Source: Phycisphaerales bacterium
GTDB lineage: Bacteria > Planctomycetota > Phycisphaerae > Phycisphaerales > UBA1924
Reading direction: 5' to 3'
DNA length: 64,000 nt
Assembly (NCBI GenBank): GCA_020849615.1
Contig: JADLFW010000009.1
Coordinates: forward strand, 62,001 to 126,000
Positions 41,799 to 51,682 of this stretch are shown here, piece after piece. How positions within the stretch are numbered: position 1 is the stretch's first letter; each line of letters opens with the position of its first letter. The notes under the pieces are model-generated. The model had not been told where the DNA came from, made no database searches, and saw only the letters and a program-made list of their open reading frames with translations. The position numbers and the translations under genes are program-made.

Positions 41799-41924
41799 CT
41801 ATACGGACCGCCCGCGCGATCGCCTGCGCAGCGCCCGGGCCGAAAGCCAGGTGTGCGCCCCGTAGCCGAGCAGCAGGCACAGGCCCAGCGTGTAGGCGAC
41901 GATGACCGCGGCGTGCCCCGTCAT
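41799..41924 (-). CDS. ccmD: CcmD-like small haem exporter protein
   Basis: The 41-residue peptide has a single membrane helix (AAVIVAYTLGLCLLLGYGAH) and an Arg-rich C-terminal tail, the usual CcmD plan. The ATG at 41924 overlaps the ccmC stop by 4 bases. CcmD helps release holo-CcmE from the CcmABC complex. Assigned mostly by position and topology. Confidence 0.75.
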   Translation of the reverse strand: MTGHAAVIVAYTLGLCLLLGYGAHTWLSARALRRRSRGRSV

Positions 41925-42625
41925 GCGTGGGCCTCCGGCATCCGCGGTCGGTGGTCGGTCGGGATGACCGGCGGCTCCGTCGTTGCAGCCCCGCGAACCG
42001 CCCCGTTGAGGGCGAAGCGGGCGTGGATCAGCCCGGCCGTGAGCATCGTGATCGGGATCGACCACGCGATCAGGGTCACCCACATGGCGGGGTCAAGGTC
42101 CACGCCGGAGGGGTGGATGTCGGGCAGCAGCTTGGTCGACAGGTACACCAGCGGCACATCCACGAACGCGACCATGCCGTAGACCGCCGACACGAGCGCG
42201 CGGCGCTGCGGCGACTCGATGGACGGCCGGATCATCAGGTAGACCACATAGAGCAGCCAGAGCATGAGGCTGAAGGTCAGCCTCGGGCTCCACGTCCACC
42301 AGTGGCCCCACGCGCTGCGGCCCCAGATCATGCCCGTGATGAGGGTGACCGAGCACAGCAGCACGGCGACCTGGGCCCCGGCCTGGGCCAGGTCATCCCA
42401 CGCGGGCCGTCGCTGCCACGCGTAGCCGACGCTCCCCACGAACACGACCGAGCACGCCAGGAACATGTTGAGCGCCACCGGGAGATGCAGGTAGAAGATC
42501 TTCTGCACCTCTCCCATCGTGGCCTCGGTGGGGGCGTAGACCGCCAGCAACCCGCCGGCCAGTGCCAGCAGCAGCAGCGTGATCGTCCAGAACATCGGGA
42601 TGAGGCCATGGCGCGGCGGAAACAT
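41921..42625 (-). CDS. ccmC: Haem exporter protein CcmC
   Basis: The 234-residue inner-membrane protein has six helices and a tryptophan-rich periplasmic loop WGHWWTWSPRLT flanked by conserved His residues (KIFYLHLPVA and an IHPSG segment). CcmC loads haem onto CcmE. It is the sixth gene of the ccm operon, 8 bases after ccmB. Confidence 0.92.
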   Translation of the reverse strand: MFPPRHGLIPMFWTITLLLLALAGGLLAVYAPTEATMGEVQKIFYLHLPVALNMFLACSVVFVGSVGYAWQRRPAWDDLAQAGAQVAVLLCSVTLITGMIWGRSAWGHWWTWSPRLTFSLMLWLLYVVYLMIRPSIESPQRRALVSAVYGMVAFVDVPLVYLSTKLLPDIHPSGVDLDPAMWVTLIAWSIPITMLTAGLIHARFALNGAVRGAATTEPPVIPTDHRPRMPEAHA

Positions 42626-42633
42626 GAGCCACC

Positions 42634-43311
42634 TCAGGGTTCGATGAGCAGGTCGAAGGCGAGCCAGCTCGCCGCGAGAAAGATCACGTCGAACGCGACC
42701 AGGATCGACAGCCCGGCCGCCCCGCTCTGGGCGCGGGCCGGGTCGAACGTCGCGAGCATCAGCTGCGTGGAGGTGAGAACGACCGGAAGGGTCAGCGGGA
42801 AGACCAGCATCGCCAGCAGGCCGCCCTGGAGACGGCTGGAGGCCGCGGCCGCCGCGAAGAGCGTGCCGATCGCCGCGAACCCGATCATGCCCAGCGTGGT
42901 GATGAGCGCGTACCGCACCGGCGCCGCCGACAGGTCGAAGTGGAAGAGCAGGATGCCCACCGGCGTGATCACCGCCGCCAGGCAGAACATCAGCGTGAGA
43001 TTGGCGAGCAGCTTGCCCGCGAACACCGCACCCCGCTCGATCGGCGCCAGCAGCAGGCCCGCCAGCGCATCATCCTGCCGCTCCACCGCCATCGTCTTCT
43101 CGAAGCACAGCGTGCCGCCGAACAGATAGGCCACCCACAGGATCGCCGCCGCCCCCGGGCCGGGCCCGGCGCCGCCCGTCCCCAGCGCCATCGCCAGCAC
43201 CACCACGATCAGCACTCCCAGCACGATCACCAACCCCAGCGTCTGGTAGCCCCGGCGTTCGATCCGCAGGTCCTTGGCGGCCAGCAGCAGCGAGGCCCGG
43301 AGAGTGTTCAT
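42634..43311 (-). CDS. ccmB: Haem exporter ABC permease CcmB
   Basis: The 225-residue protein with six membrane helices begins LAAKDLRIERRGYQTLGL and contains WVAYLFGGTLCFEKTMAVER with GLLLAPIERGAVFAGK, typical of CcmB. It forms the membrane part of the CcmAB transporter. ATG 43311 overlaps the ccmA stop by 4 bases. Confidence 0.92.
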   Translation of the reverse strand: MNTLRASLLLAAKDLRIERRGYQTLGLVIVLGVLIVVVLAMALGTGGAGPGPGAAAILWVAYLFGGTLCFEKTMAVERQDDALAGLLLAPIERGAVFAGKLLANLTLMFCLAAVITPVGILLFHFDLSAAPVRYALITTLGMIGFAAIGTLFAAAAASSRLQGGLLAMLVFPLTLPVVLTSTQLMLATFDPARAQSGAAGLSILVAFDVIFLAASWLAFDLLIEP

Positions 43312-44063
43312 CCGCCACCCCCGGTGGTTTCGAGCACTTCCTCCGCGTCGAGCGAGCAGGATGGCGCATCGAGCACGACGCGGCCCGCCCGCAGGGCGAT
43401 GATCCGCCGGGAGAGCCGCAGCGACTGCGCGACATCGTGGCTGGCCATGATGATCGTTGTCCCGCCCGAGCGCAGCGCTTCGAACAGCTCCTCGAGCGCT
43501 GCCGCGGAGGACGCGTCAAGACCGCTGAAGGGTTCATCGGCGAGCAGCAGCGGGGGTGAGTGCACCAGCGCCCGGGCCACGGCGACCCGCTGCGTCATCC
43601 CCCGGCTCAGCGCACGCACCGGATCGTGCTCACGCCCCGCCAGGCCCAGCCGGGTGATCAGGTGCATCGCCCGCTCGCGCGGCGCCGGCACGCCGTAGAG
43701 CTTCCCGAAGAACTCGAGGTTCTCCAGGAGCGAAAGGTCGCGGTAGAGCATGGACTGGTGCCCGACGAGCCCGATCCGGGCCCGCAGCGCGGCGGTCGCG
43801 CGGGAGCCGTCAAAACCAAACAGCCTCAGTCTCCCGTCGGTCGGCGCGACGAGCGTGCTCAGCAGGCGGAGCAGCGTGCTCTTGCCGGCGCCGTTGGCGC
43901 CCAGCAGGGAGACGGCCGCGCCGACGGGGATCTCCAGCGAGATGCCCGAGAGAACCCGGCGGCCGTCGATTGTGCACCCCAGGCCATCCGCGGACACGGC
44001 CGGCGCGGCGCCCGCCGCCGCTCGCTCCGCCGTGAACTCCGCCTGTTGCGCTGAGATGAGCAC
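43308..44063 (-). CDS. ccmA: Haem exporter ABC ATP-binding protein CcmA
   Basis: The 251-residue ATPase has Walker A LLGANGAGKSTLLRLL, ABC signature LSRGMTQRVAVARAL, Walker B LLLADEPFSGLD and the H-loop MASHDV. It powers the CcmABCD complex that releases holo-CcmE. It starts 18 bases after the unknown 360-residue gene. Confidence 0.92.
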   Translation of the reverse strand: MLISAQQAEFTAERAAAGAAPAVSADGLGCTIDGRRVLSGISLEIPVGAAVSLLGANGAGKSTLLRLLSTLVAPTDGRLRLFGFDGSRATAALRARIGLVGHQSMLYRDLSLLENLEFFGKLYGVPAPRERAMHLITRLGLAGREHDPVRALSRGMTQRVAVARALVHSPPLLLADEPFSGLDASSAAALEELFEALRSGGTTIIMASHDVAQSLRLSRRIIALRAGRVVLDAPSCSLDAEEVLETTGGGG

Positions 44064-44080
44064 GGATCTCGCTCCGACTT

Positions 44081-45159
44081 CTAAGCCCGCGCTGCGGACT
44101 GGCGCCTGATGATCATGATGAGCCCCCCGAGCAGCACAAGGCCGGCGATGACGCCCGCGATGATCTTGGTGTGGGCCGCCGTGCCGCGGGCCTCGGCAAG
44201 GGCCGGCGCCGGGGGCTGGGGCAGCGATGCCAGCACAATCCCGGCCGCGGTATCGGGCGAGACCGCCTGCGCCTTGAACATCCGGCCCCCCGGCATCGGC
44301 GCATCGGGCGGACTGAAGGGCTCGACGAGCGTCGGCTCGGCCGTCGAGCCATCCGCGGGGAGCATGAATACAACTTGATCCGTCGGAACCGGCGCGGCGA
44401 TGCGGAGGTCGGCCCGCCCCGCCGATTCCGGCACCCGGTACGCGAACCGGTAGCTCATCCGCCCCGGCATCAGGGGCATCTGGATGTTGAGCACTCCGCC
44501 CTCAAGCGCCGTGCAGCACCACCCGTGGAAGCCGGCGCTCAGCTGAATGTCCGCCGCGTCCTTGGGAAGCGTGATCTTGACCGTGGCCCGGCGGTTCTGC
44601 CTGTCCGGCGCCGCCCCGAGCCACGTGCGATCGGCGGGGTTGTCTACGACGAGCATCTCGGAGACCACCACCCCGCCCGGGCCGCGCTCGGCCGCGAGGT
44701 GCCGCATCGAGACCCGCCACGGCGGGGTCTCGTCCGTCACCTCGTAGACGGTCACTTCCATCGCCGCATCTTTCTTGTCCGCCCCCATGGGCGGGCCAAC
44801 CTCCTGGTACAGGACGCCGCCGTGCTTGATCCGAACCACGGGCCGGACCGCCATCGCCATCGGAAGATCGCGCACCACGACGATGCCGTGCTCATCCAGC
44901 GCGGTCTTGAGCTGATGGAACGGCTGGTTCTGGTGGAACAGCACCACCTCCACCTCATCCGCCCCGACTTCCGGGCCGCCCTTGGTCCCCTGCACCCCGC
45001 GGATCGCCAGCGACCCAGTCGGGCCGGACGCGATGGCATGCTGCACATCCACGGGCGGAGCCGCGGGCGCGGGCCCGGCCGGCGGAACGGACTGCCCCCG
45101 GGCCGGCGGGAGCGCCGAGACAATCAGCGTGATCATCGCGGCGATGGAAGTGCTCAGTC

Positions 45160-45163
<4 letters not shown>
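44081..45163 (-). CDS. Exported membrane-anchored protein of unknown function inside the ccm operon
   Basis: The 360-residue protein has a signal peptide (to about 28). A beta-rich periplasmic domain follows (VEVVLFHQNQPFHQLKTALD, VVVSEMLVVDNPADRTWLGA, LSAGFHGWCCTALEGG, MPLMPGRMSYRFAYRVPESA). A C-terminal membrane helix (IIAGVIAGLVLLGGLIMIIR) with a basic tail ends it. ATG 45163 overlaps the ccmF stop. It may be a scaffold or apocytochrome-handling factor specific to this lineage. I do not recognise a family; the position where ccmG/ccmH might be expected is suggestive only. Confidence 0.7.
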
Positions 45164-47192
<2,029 letters not shown>

Positions 47193-47196
<4 letters not shown>

Positions 47197-47618
47197 CGGA
47201 GCGACTCCGCGGCCCGCGCTTCACGAGCAGCCCGCCCATGGCCTTCATACTTGCTCGAGCACTTGGTCAGAAGCACATCGGCGTTGAATACCCCATCCGC
47301 GCCGAGCTGGCCCTCGACCACCACCTGCCGCCCGGATTGGAAGAGTTCCGGAACTGCGCCGTGGTAATCCACCCGCAGGGTGGAGGTGGAGCCGACCAGG
47401 TCGAAGCGGGCGGAGAGATTGGCCCGGTTGAGTTCGAGGGCGTTCCCGCCAACCACCCCGAACACGCGGGCCCGGCGACCGGTCGCCGCCGTCTGGGCTG
47501 TGTACTGATCCACATCGACGTAATACACCCAACCGGACCCGAGGCCCGTCACGGCGAGGTAGCCGACCGCGGCGATGATGATCGCTCCACCGATGATCTG
47601 CTTGCGGATCGAGCGCAT
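47193..47618 (-). CDS. ccmE: Haem chaperone CcmE, Cys-x3-Tyr variant
   Basis: The 141-residue protein has an N-terminal membrane anchor and an OB-fold domain (VFGVVGGNALELNRANLSAR, RQVVVEGQLGADGVFNAD). In classical CcmE the haem-binding motif is LAKHxxxY; here the sequence is LLTKCSSKYEGH, with Cys replacing the haem-binding His and Tyr conserved. This CxxxY form is known from archaea and some deltaproteobacteria with a reduced system I. ATG 47618 follows GGGAGAG. It heads the ccm operon under a sigma54-like promoter. Confidence 0.92.
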
Positions 47619-47646
47619 GGCGATCTCTCCCAATTGGAGAGATGGG

Positions 47647-47663
47647 AGCAATCGCAGTGCCAT
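47647..47663 (-). promoter_or_regulatory. Sigma54-type promoter upstream of ccmE
   Basis: The minus-strand sequence ATGGCACTGCGATTGCT has TGGCAC and TTGCT with GG and GC twelve bases apart, as in the -24/-12 consensus. Transcription would begin about 18 bases before the ccmE ATG. Confidence 0.65.
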
Positions 47664-47813
47664 CGGAGCGAGCGGCGAACGACCGGCCGGCGTGCAAGGG
47701 GAACCGGAAACGCCGAGGCCGGGACCGCGTTGGCGCGGGGCTGGCGCGGGTCTTCCTGCAGTTGAGAATCAGCTGCCGTGAGCCTCCCGATTGTGAGAAC
47801 CGGCCCTTCGACA

Positions 47814-48656
47814 TCAATAAACGTGGCACTTCAGGCACAGCTGGCTGCCTTGGTTGCTCATGACCAGGAGCTTGCTCTGCTGCGAATAGACGTTGTGGCA
47901 CGACCCGCACCCAACCGTCCGGTCGAAGAGCCGAATTCGGCGATCCAGCGCCGCCGCGGGGACGACGTCGATGGAATCCGAGTCCGAATCCGCCGGGCGG
48001 GAGCGGTACGGCATGCCGATCGGGTGGTCCCTCCCGAGGCGGAATGGGCCCGAAGATCGCGAATGGGAGCCGGCGTCCCCTGCGGCCGTCCCGTCGTGGC
48101 ATTCGAGGCAGGTTTGAGTCTCAGAATCGAGAGATCCCCTCCGATGGCCCTTGGAGTTCCTATCGGTAGGCAAATGTGCCCAGGGAATGCCCGTGGCATG
48201 AGCGGTGACCCGATCGGCCTGAGAACCTTCGTGGCACTTCAGGCAAAGGCCGATCCCGTTGCCCCCTCCCCTCAGGAGCGGACCGCCGAGGCGGTCGTCC
48301 GAGTATTGCTCGGTGTCATGGCAGGTCATGCAGGAGATGTTGCCCTGTTTCAGGGGGAGACCAGCCCCCGTTCCCGCAGCCGGCGGAACTCCCATGGGAT
48401 GGGAGGTCACCGGATCAATGCGATGGCACGAGACGCAATCGGATCCCTGGGGATGCCTTGGGTTGGAGTCGACCCGCGTGAGGGTATAGCTGGCCAGATA
48501 AACCCCTGGTGATGGCGGCTGAAGGCAGCGCCGGGCCATCTCCAGTGCCTTTGGAGCCCCTGCGAGGAGCGCGGGAGCGATAAGCAGACATGCAAGCCAG
48601 GCTGGGCGCCGCGCGACGCGGTCATCCTGGTTTCGTAAATCATCCAGGTTCATCAA
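47814..48656 (-). CDS. Hexahaem c-type cytochrome
   Basis: The 280-residue protein has an N-terminal membrane anchor or signal (WLACLLIAPALLAGAP). Six CxxCH motifs follow: CVSCH, CMTCH, CLKCH, CLECH, CGSCH and CLKCH near the extreme C-terminus. CLECHDGTAAG and RDHPIGM echo the CHDGT...HP pattern of the plus-strand cytochromes. It is transcribed divergently from the tetrahaem gene. No sigma54 site was found immediately upstream of it. Confidence 0.9.
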   Translation of the reverse strand: MMNLDDLRNQDDRVARRPAWLACLLIAPALLAGAPKALEMARRCLQPPSPGVYLASYTLTRVDSNPRHPQGSDCVSCHRIDPVTSHPMGVPPAAGTGAGLPLKQGNISCMTCHDTEQYSDDRLGGPLLRGGGNGIGLCLKCHEGSQADRVTAHATGIPWAHLPTDRNSKGHRRGSLDSETQTCLECHDGTAAGDAGSHSRSSGPFRLGRDHPIGMPYRSRPADSDSDSIDVVPAAALDRRIRLFDRTVGCGSCHNVYSQQSKLLVMSNQGSQLCLKCHVY

Positions 48657-48843
48657 GTTCCCCAGACTCGTTCCGGGGATTGATCGACGGCCCGCCCGGC
48701 GGAGTTGATCTCGCGTCGAGGGCTTTCACAGATCGAGAAGCGACCTTGAGGTCACTTTCTCACGAGAGAGAGGGTTTGGCCGCCGAGGCGACTTCAAATT
48801 GGCCCTGGGAGCCTGCAAACGCGGTTTTGCTGAAGACGGGCGG

Positions 48844-48860
48844 TTGGCAGGCCCTTTGCA
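48844..48860 (+). promoter_or_regulatory. Sigma54-type promoter of the tetrahaem cytochrome gene
   Basis: TTGGCAGGCCCTTTGCA matches -24 (TTGGCA) and -12 (TTGCA) with correct 12-base phase. The ATG at 48956 is about 95 bases downstream. GACCT-TG-AGGTC (48742-48753), about 100 bases upstream, is a possible activator site. The remainder of the 48657-48955 gap has no evident gene. Confidence 0.65.
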
Positions 48861-48955
48861 CTAGAAGGGGGTGCTAGGACCAGTTGGCCGGATCAAGCGA
48901 GGGTGTACCCGCTCCGACAACGCGGCCCAGAATCGTCAGAGAAAGGGTGAAACAA

Positions 48956-49582
48956 ATGAAGCTCTGGACACGCTGGATGGGAGCGGTCGCGCTGGTCTGC
49001 ATCGCGGGGACCAACGCCAGTGCACAGATCGCGGGCTCGGCACACAACTTCAGCAGCTACGGCTGGTCGGGCGGCGAGATCTGCAAGCCCTGCCATACAC
49101 CGCACTTCGCGATCGAGGGCATGCCCCGCCTGTGGAACCACGAACTCACCACCGCCACTTACACCATGTTCGAGGGCGAGACGGGCACGGCGGTTGATAA
49201 CTTCGACTACGCCAGCCGCATGTGCATGTCCTGCCACGACGGCACGGTGGCCCTGGACAGCTTCGGCGGCCAGACCGGAACAACCTTCATTCAGCCCCGC
49301 TCCAACCTGGGCATCGACCTGACGGATGACCACCCGGTCGGCTCCGACGCGGTCTACCCCGCGGACCGTCCCACCAGCTTCAACCCCCCGTCGGCTGACG
49401 GCCGGACGGTCACCTTCGGCGGCGTGTCGCTGCGGCTGAAGAGCTGGGATGATGCCGGCACGATCAAGTACGTTGTCGGCTGCACCACCTGCCACAACGC
49501 CCACAACAGGGGTGGCTACCCGCACATGACCCAGTCCACGATGGCCTCCAGCCAGATGTGCCTGGTCTGCCACATCAAGTAA
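48956..49582 (+). CDS. Tetrahaem c-type cytochrome
   Basis: The 208-residue protein has a signal peptide ending near NASAQ. Haem motifs are CKPCH, CMSCHDGTVALDSF, CTTCHNAHN and CLVCHIK at the very end. DDHPVGS provides a likely distal His region. Paired motifs (CHDGT...CHNAHN...CH) resemble the doubled-CxxCH cytochromes of iron-reducing bacteria. Followed by a strong terminator. Confidence 0.92.
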   Translation: MKLWTRWMGAVALVCIAGTNASAQIAGSAHNFSSYGWSGGEICKPCHTPHFAIEGMPRLWNHELTTATYTMFEGETGTAVDNFDYASRMCMSCHDGTVALDSFGGQTGTTFIQPRSNLGIDLTDDHPVGSDAVYPADRPTSFNPPSADGRTVTFGGVSLRLKSWDDAGTIKYVVGCTTCHNAHNRGGYPHMTQSTMASSQMCLVCHIK

Positions 49583-49605
49583 TCAACGAGCTCCTCGCTC
49601 GTCTG

Positions 49606-49653
49606 CCGCCCCGCGGTTCCTGTTTCGGAGAACCGCGGGGCGGGTCTTTTTTT
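49606..49653 (+). terminator. Strong intrinsic terminator after the tetrahaem gene
   Basis: A perfect 14-bp stem (CCGCCCCGCGGTTC 49606-49619, complement 49630-49643) with a 10-base loop, then TCTTTTTTT. It separates the tetrahaem gene from the NHL operon, consistent with the separate promoter at 49690. Confidence 0.92.
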
Positions 49654-49689
49654 GCCGATGAGCAATGAGCACATGGCCCGTCCCGCCGA

Positions 49690-49706
49690 GTGGCACCGCG
49701 TTTGTA
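49690..49706 (+). promoter_or_regulatory. Sigma54-like promoter of the NHL/porin/cytochrome operon
   Basis: GTGGCACCGCGTTTGTA shares its first 15 bases exactly with the site at 59802. The -24 is excellent; the -12 reads TTTGT where GC is usual, so strength is uncertain. The ATG at 49737 is 31 bases downstream. Confidence 0.5.
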
Positions 49707-49736
49707 GAGATCTCAGCATTGAGACTGGAGATTGCC

Positions 49737-51056
49737 ATGAATACGACGACGGGCCGGGGACTGGTGCGGTGGGTAGGGGCCGGGCTAGTGGCCGTGGCGA
49801 CGGTTTCGGGGTGCTCGTCGGCGCCGGAAACCAATCGGCGCCCCGCCGCGCCCACGGGGAGTTTCGCGTTCTGGCCCAGCGCCCCGGATGAACCGCGGAT
49901 CCAGTTCATCCGCTCCATCTCCTCGAGCGAGGATGTGGCCTCGACGAAGACCAGCGGCTTCGAGAAGATCGTGTTCGGCGAGGATGCCGGGAAGCCCAGC
50001 GAGTTGAACAAGCCGTACGGCGTCGCGATGCGGGACGGCACGATCTACGTGTGCGATATCCGCGGCAGCGCGCTGGTGGCCTTCGACCTGAACAAGAAAC
50101 AGACCCGGCTGATCGGGACATCCGGCGCCAACCGGCTCGACCACCCCGTGGGGGTGACGGTGGCGGAGGACGGCATGATCTACGTCGCCGACAACAGCCG
50201 CAGCGCGATCGTGGTGTTCGACGCGAGCGAGCGGTACATGACCACCTTCGGCGTCGCCAAGTCCAAGCCCGCGAGCCTGGCGGTGCACGGCGAGCGGCTC
50301 TACGTCACCGACATGGCGAGCCAGGTCGTGCAGATCTTCGACCGCCACAGCGGCGCGATGCTGGGCACAATCGGGACGGTGGGCGATGAAGATGGGCAGT
50401 TCCGTCTGCCGCTGGGGATCGCGACCGACCCCGCGGGCAACATCTGGGTCACGGACATGATGCGGTGCCGGGTGCAGAAGTTCGCCCCTGACGGGCAGTT
50501 CGTGCTGGGGATCGGAACGCTGGGGGACTACGCGGGCTCGTTCGCACGGCCCAAGCACATCGCGGTGGACAAGGACGGGGTGGTGTACGTCGTCGATGCG
50601 GCGTTCCAGAACGTGCAGATGTTCGACGGCGAGGGGAGGCTGCTGATGGCGTTCGGCGCGGCGGGTGACTTCCCCGGCGCCATGAACCTCCCGGCGGGCA
50701 TCTGCATCGCCGAGGATGCGGCGGGGCTCTTCGCCGGGCAGATCCACCCGGGCTTTGATCCCAAGCGGGTCGTGCTGGTCACCAACCAGTTCGGGCTGAC
50801 CAAGGTGTCGCTGTACGCGATGGGCACGAAGCGTGAAGGATGGACCGTGCAGCAGCTGGCCGCGGCTGCGGTGCCGGTCTCGACCGGCGTTGGCGTCACT
50901 TCGCCCGAGCGGAAGAAGATGCAGGAACAGGGCGGGCAGCCGGAGCCGTCGGCGGTTCCGGGCGCGACCCCTCCGGCGGCGCCGGCCCCGACGGGCCCGG
51001 CGGCGACTCCGAAGCGCGACCAGCCGGCCCCGACCCCGGAACCGAAGCAGAACTGA
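49737..51056 (+). CDS. NHL beta-propeller lipoprotein 1
   Basis: The 439-residue protein has a signal peptide and lipobox VSGC. Six NHL-type blades follow (for example LNKPYGVAMRDGTIYVCDI, LDHPVGVTVAEDGMIYVADN, FRLPLGIATDPAGNIWVTDM, FARPKHIAVDKDGVVYVVDA). A Pro/Ala-rich C-terminal tail of about 65 residues ends it. ATG 49737 has GGAG. NHL propellers bind protein or glycan partners. It is the first gene of an operon with a lipoprotein cytochrome, an outer-membrane barrel, a second NHL lipoprotein and a dodecahaem cytochrome. Confidence 0.88.
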   Translation: MNTTTGRGLVRWVGAGLVAVATVSGCSSAPETNRRPAAPTGSFAFWPSAPDEPRIQFIRSISSSEDVASTKTSGFEKIVFGEDAGKPSELNKPYGVAMRDGTIYVCDIRGSALVAFDLNKKQTRLIGTSGANRLDHPVGVTVAEDGMIYVADNSRSAIVVFDASERYMTTFGVAKSKPASLAVHGERLYVTDMASQVVQIFDRHSGAMLGTIGTVGDEDGQFRLPLGIATDPAGNIWVTDMMRCRVQKFAPDGQFVLGIGTLGDYAGSFARPKHIAVDKDGVVYVVDAAFQNVQMFDGEGRLLMAFGAAGDFPGAMNLPAGICIAEDAAGLFAGQIHPGFDPKRVVLVTNQFGLTKVSLYAMGTKREGWTVQQLAAAAVPVSTGVGVTSPERKKMQEQGGQPEPSAVPGATPPAAPAPTGPAATPKRDQPAPTPEPKQN

Positions 51057-51062
51057 GCGTCC

Positions 51063-51674
51063 GTGCACCTCCGGATCAAGCGAACCCATCCCCCCGGCTC
51101 AACGCCGCGGCCCCGCGCTCGGGTGCTCATCGCGTTCGGGGTCGCCGCGGCGCTGGGGCTGGCGTGGGCGGGGTGCCAGGTGACACCCAACAACTACAAG
51201 CTTCTCAGCTTTCTGTTCGACGGCGTCCCGGACCCGGCGCTGGCGGGCCCGGCCGGGAACACGGCGGGCCAGGACATCAGGAAGAGCAAGACGTACTCGA
51301 TCCACAAGCCGTTCGAGCAGGAGCAGTGCGACGCCTGCCACGCGGGCGGGCTCCAGCCGACGCGGCAGGATTCATCGCGGTGCCTTCAGTGCCACGCGGA
51401 CCGGACGACGGAGTTCGCGTACATGCACGGGCCGGTGGCGGCGGCCGCGTGCATGTGGTGCCACGCGCCCCACGAATCGGCCTTTGCGCACCTGCTGAGG
51501 GACACGGACCGCAAGGTGTGCGCGCAGTGCCACACGCCCGAAATGCTCTCGGCGGAGCAGGTGCCCGAGCACGCGGACGAGTCCCGGGCGTGCCTGGATT
51601 GCCACACGGGCCACGGCGGCCCGGCGCCGAGGATGTTGCGTGAGGGGGCGCGGGCCGCAACCGCGGGCCAGTAA
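51063..51674 (+). CDS. Pentahaem lipoprotein cytochrome
   Basis: The 203-residue protein starts at GTG 51063, with a signal and lipobox-like LAWAGC. Five haem motifs follow (CDACH, CLQCH, CMWCHAPHE, CAQCH, CLDCHTGHG). SYSIHKPFEQ-type text before the first haem is typical of doubled-CxxCH proteins. Probably anchored in the outer membrane, next to the barrel protein encoded 8 bases downstream. Confidence 0.88.
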   Translation: MHLRIKRTHPPGSTPRPRARVLIAFGVAAALGLAWAGCQVTPNNYKLLSFLFDGVPDPALAGPAGNTAGQDIRKSKTYSIHKPFEQEQCDACHAGGLQPTRQDSSRCLQCHADRTTEFAYMHGPVAAAACMWCHAPHESAFAHLLRDTDRKVCAQCHTPEMLSAEQVPEHADESRACLDCHTGHGGPAPRMLREGARAATAGQ

Positions 51675-51682
51675 GGAGCTGA

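Noticed and set aside
48657-48860. Minus-strand sigma54 promoter for the hexahaem gene at 47814-48656
   Set aside because: No GG/GC pair with 12-base phase and a TGGCA core was found on the minus strand in this gap.
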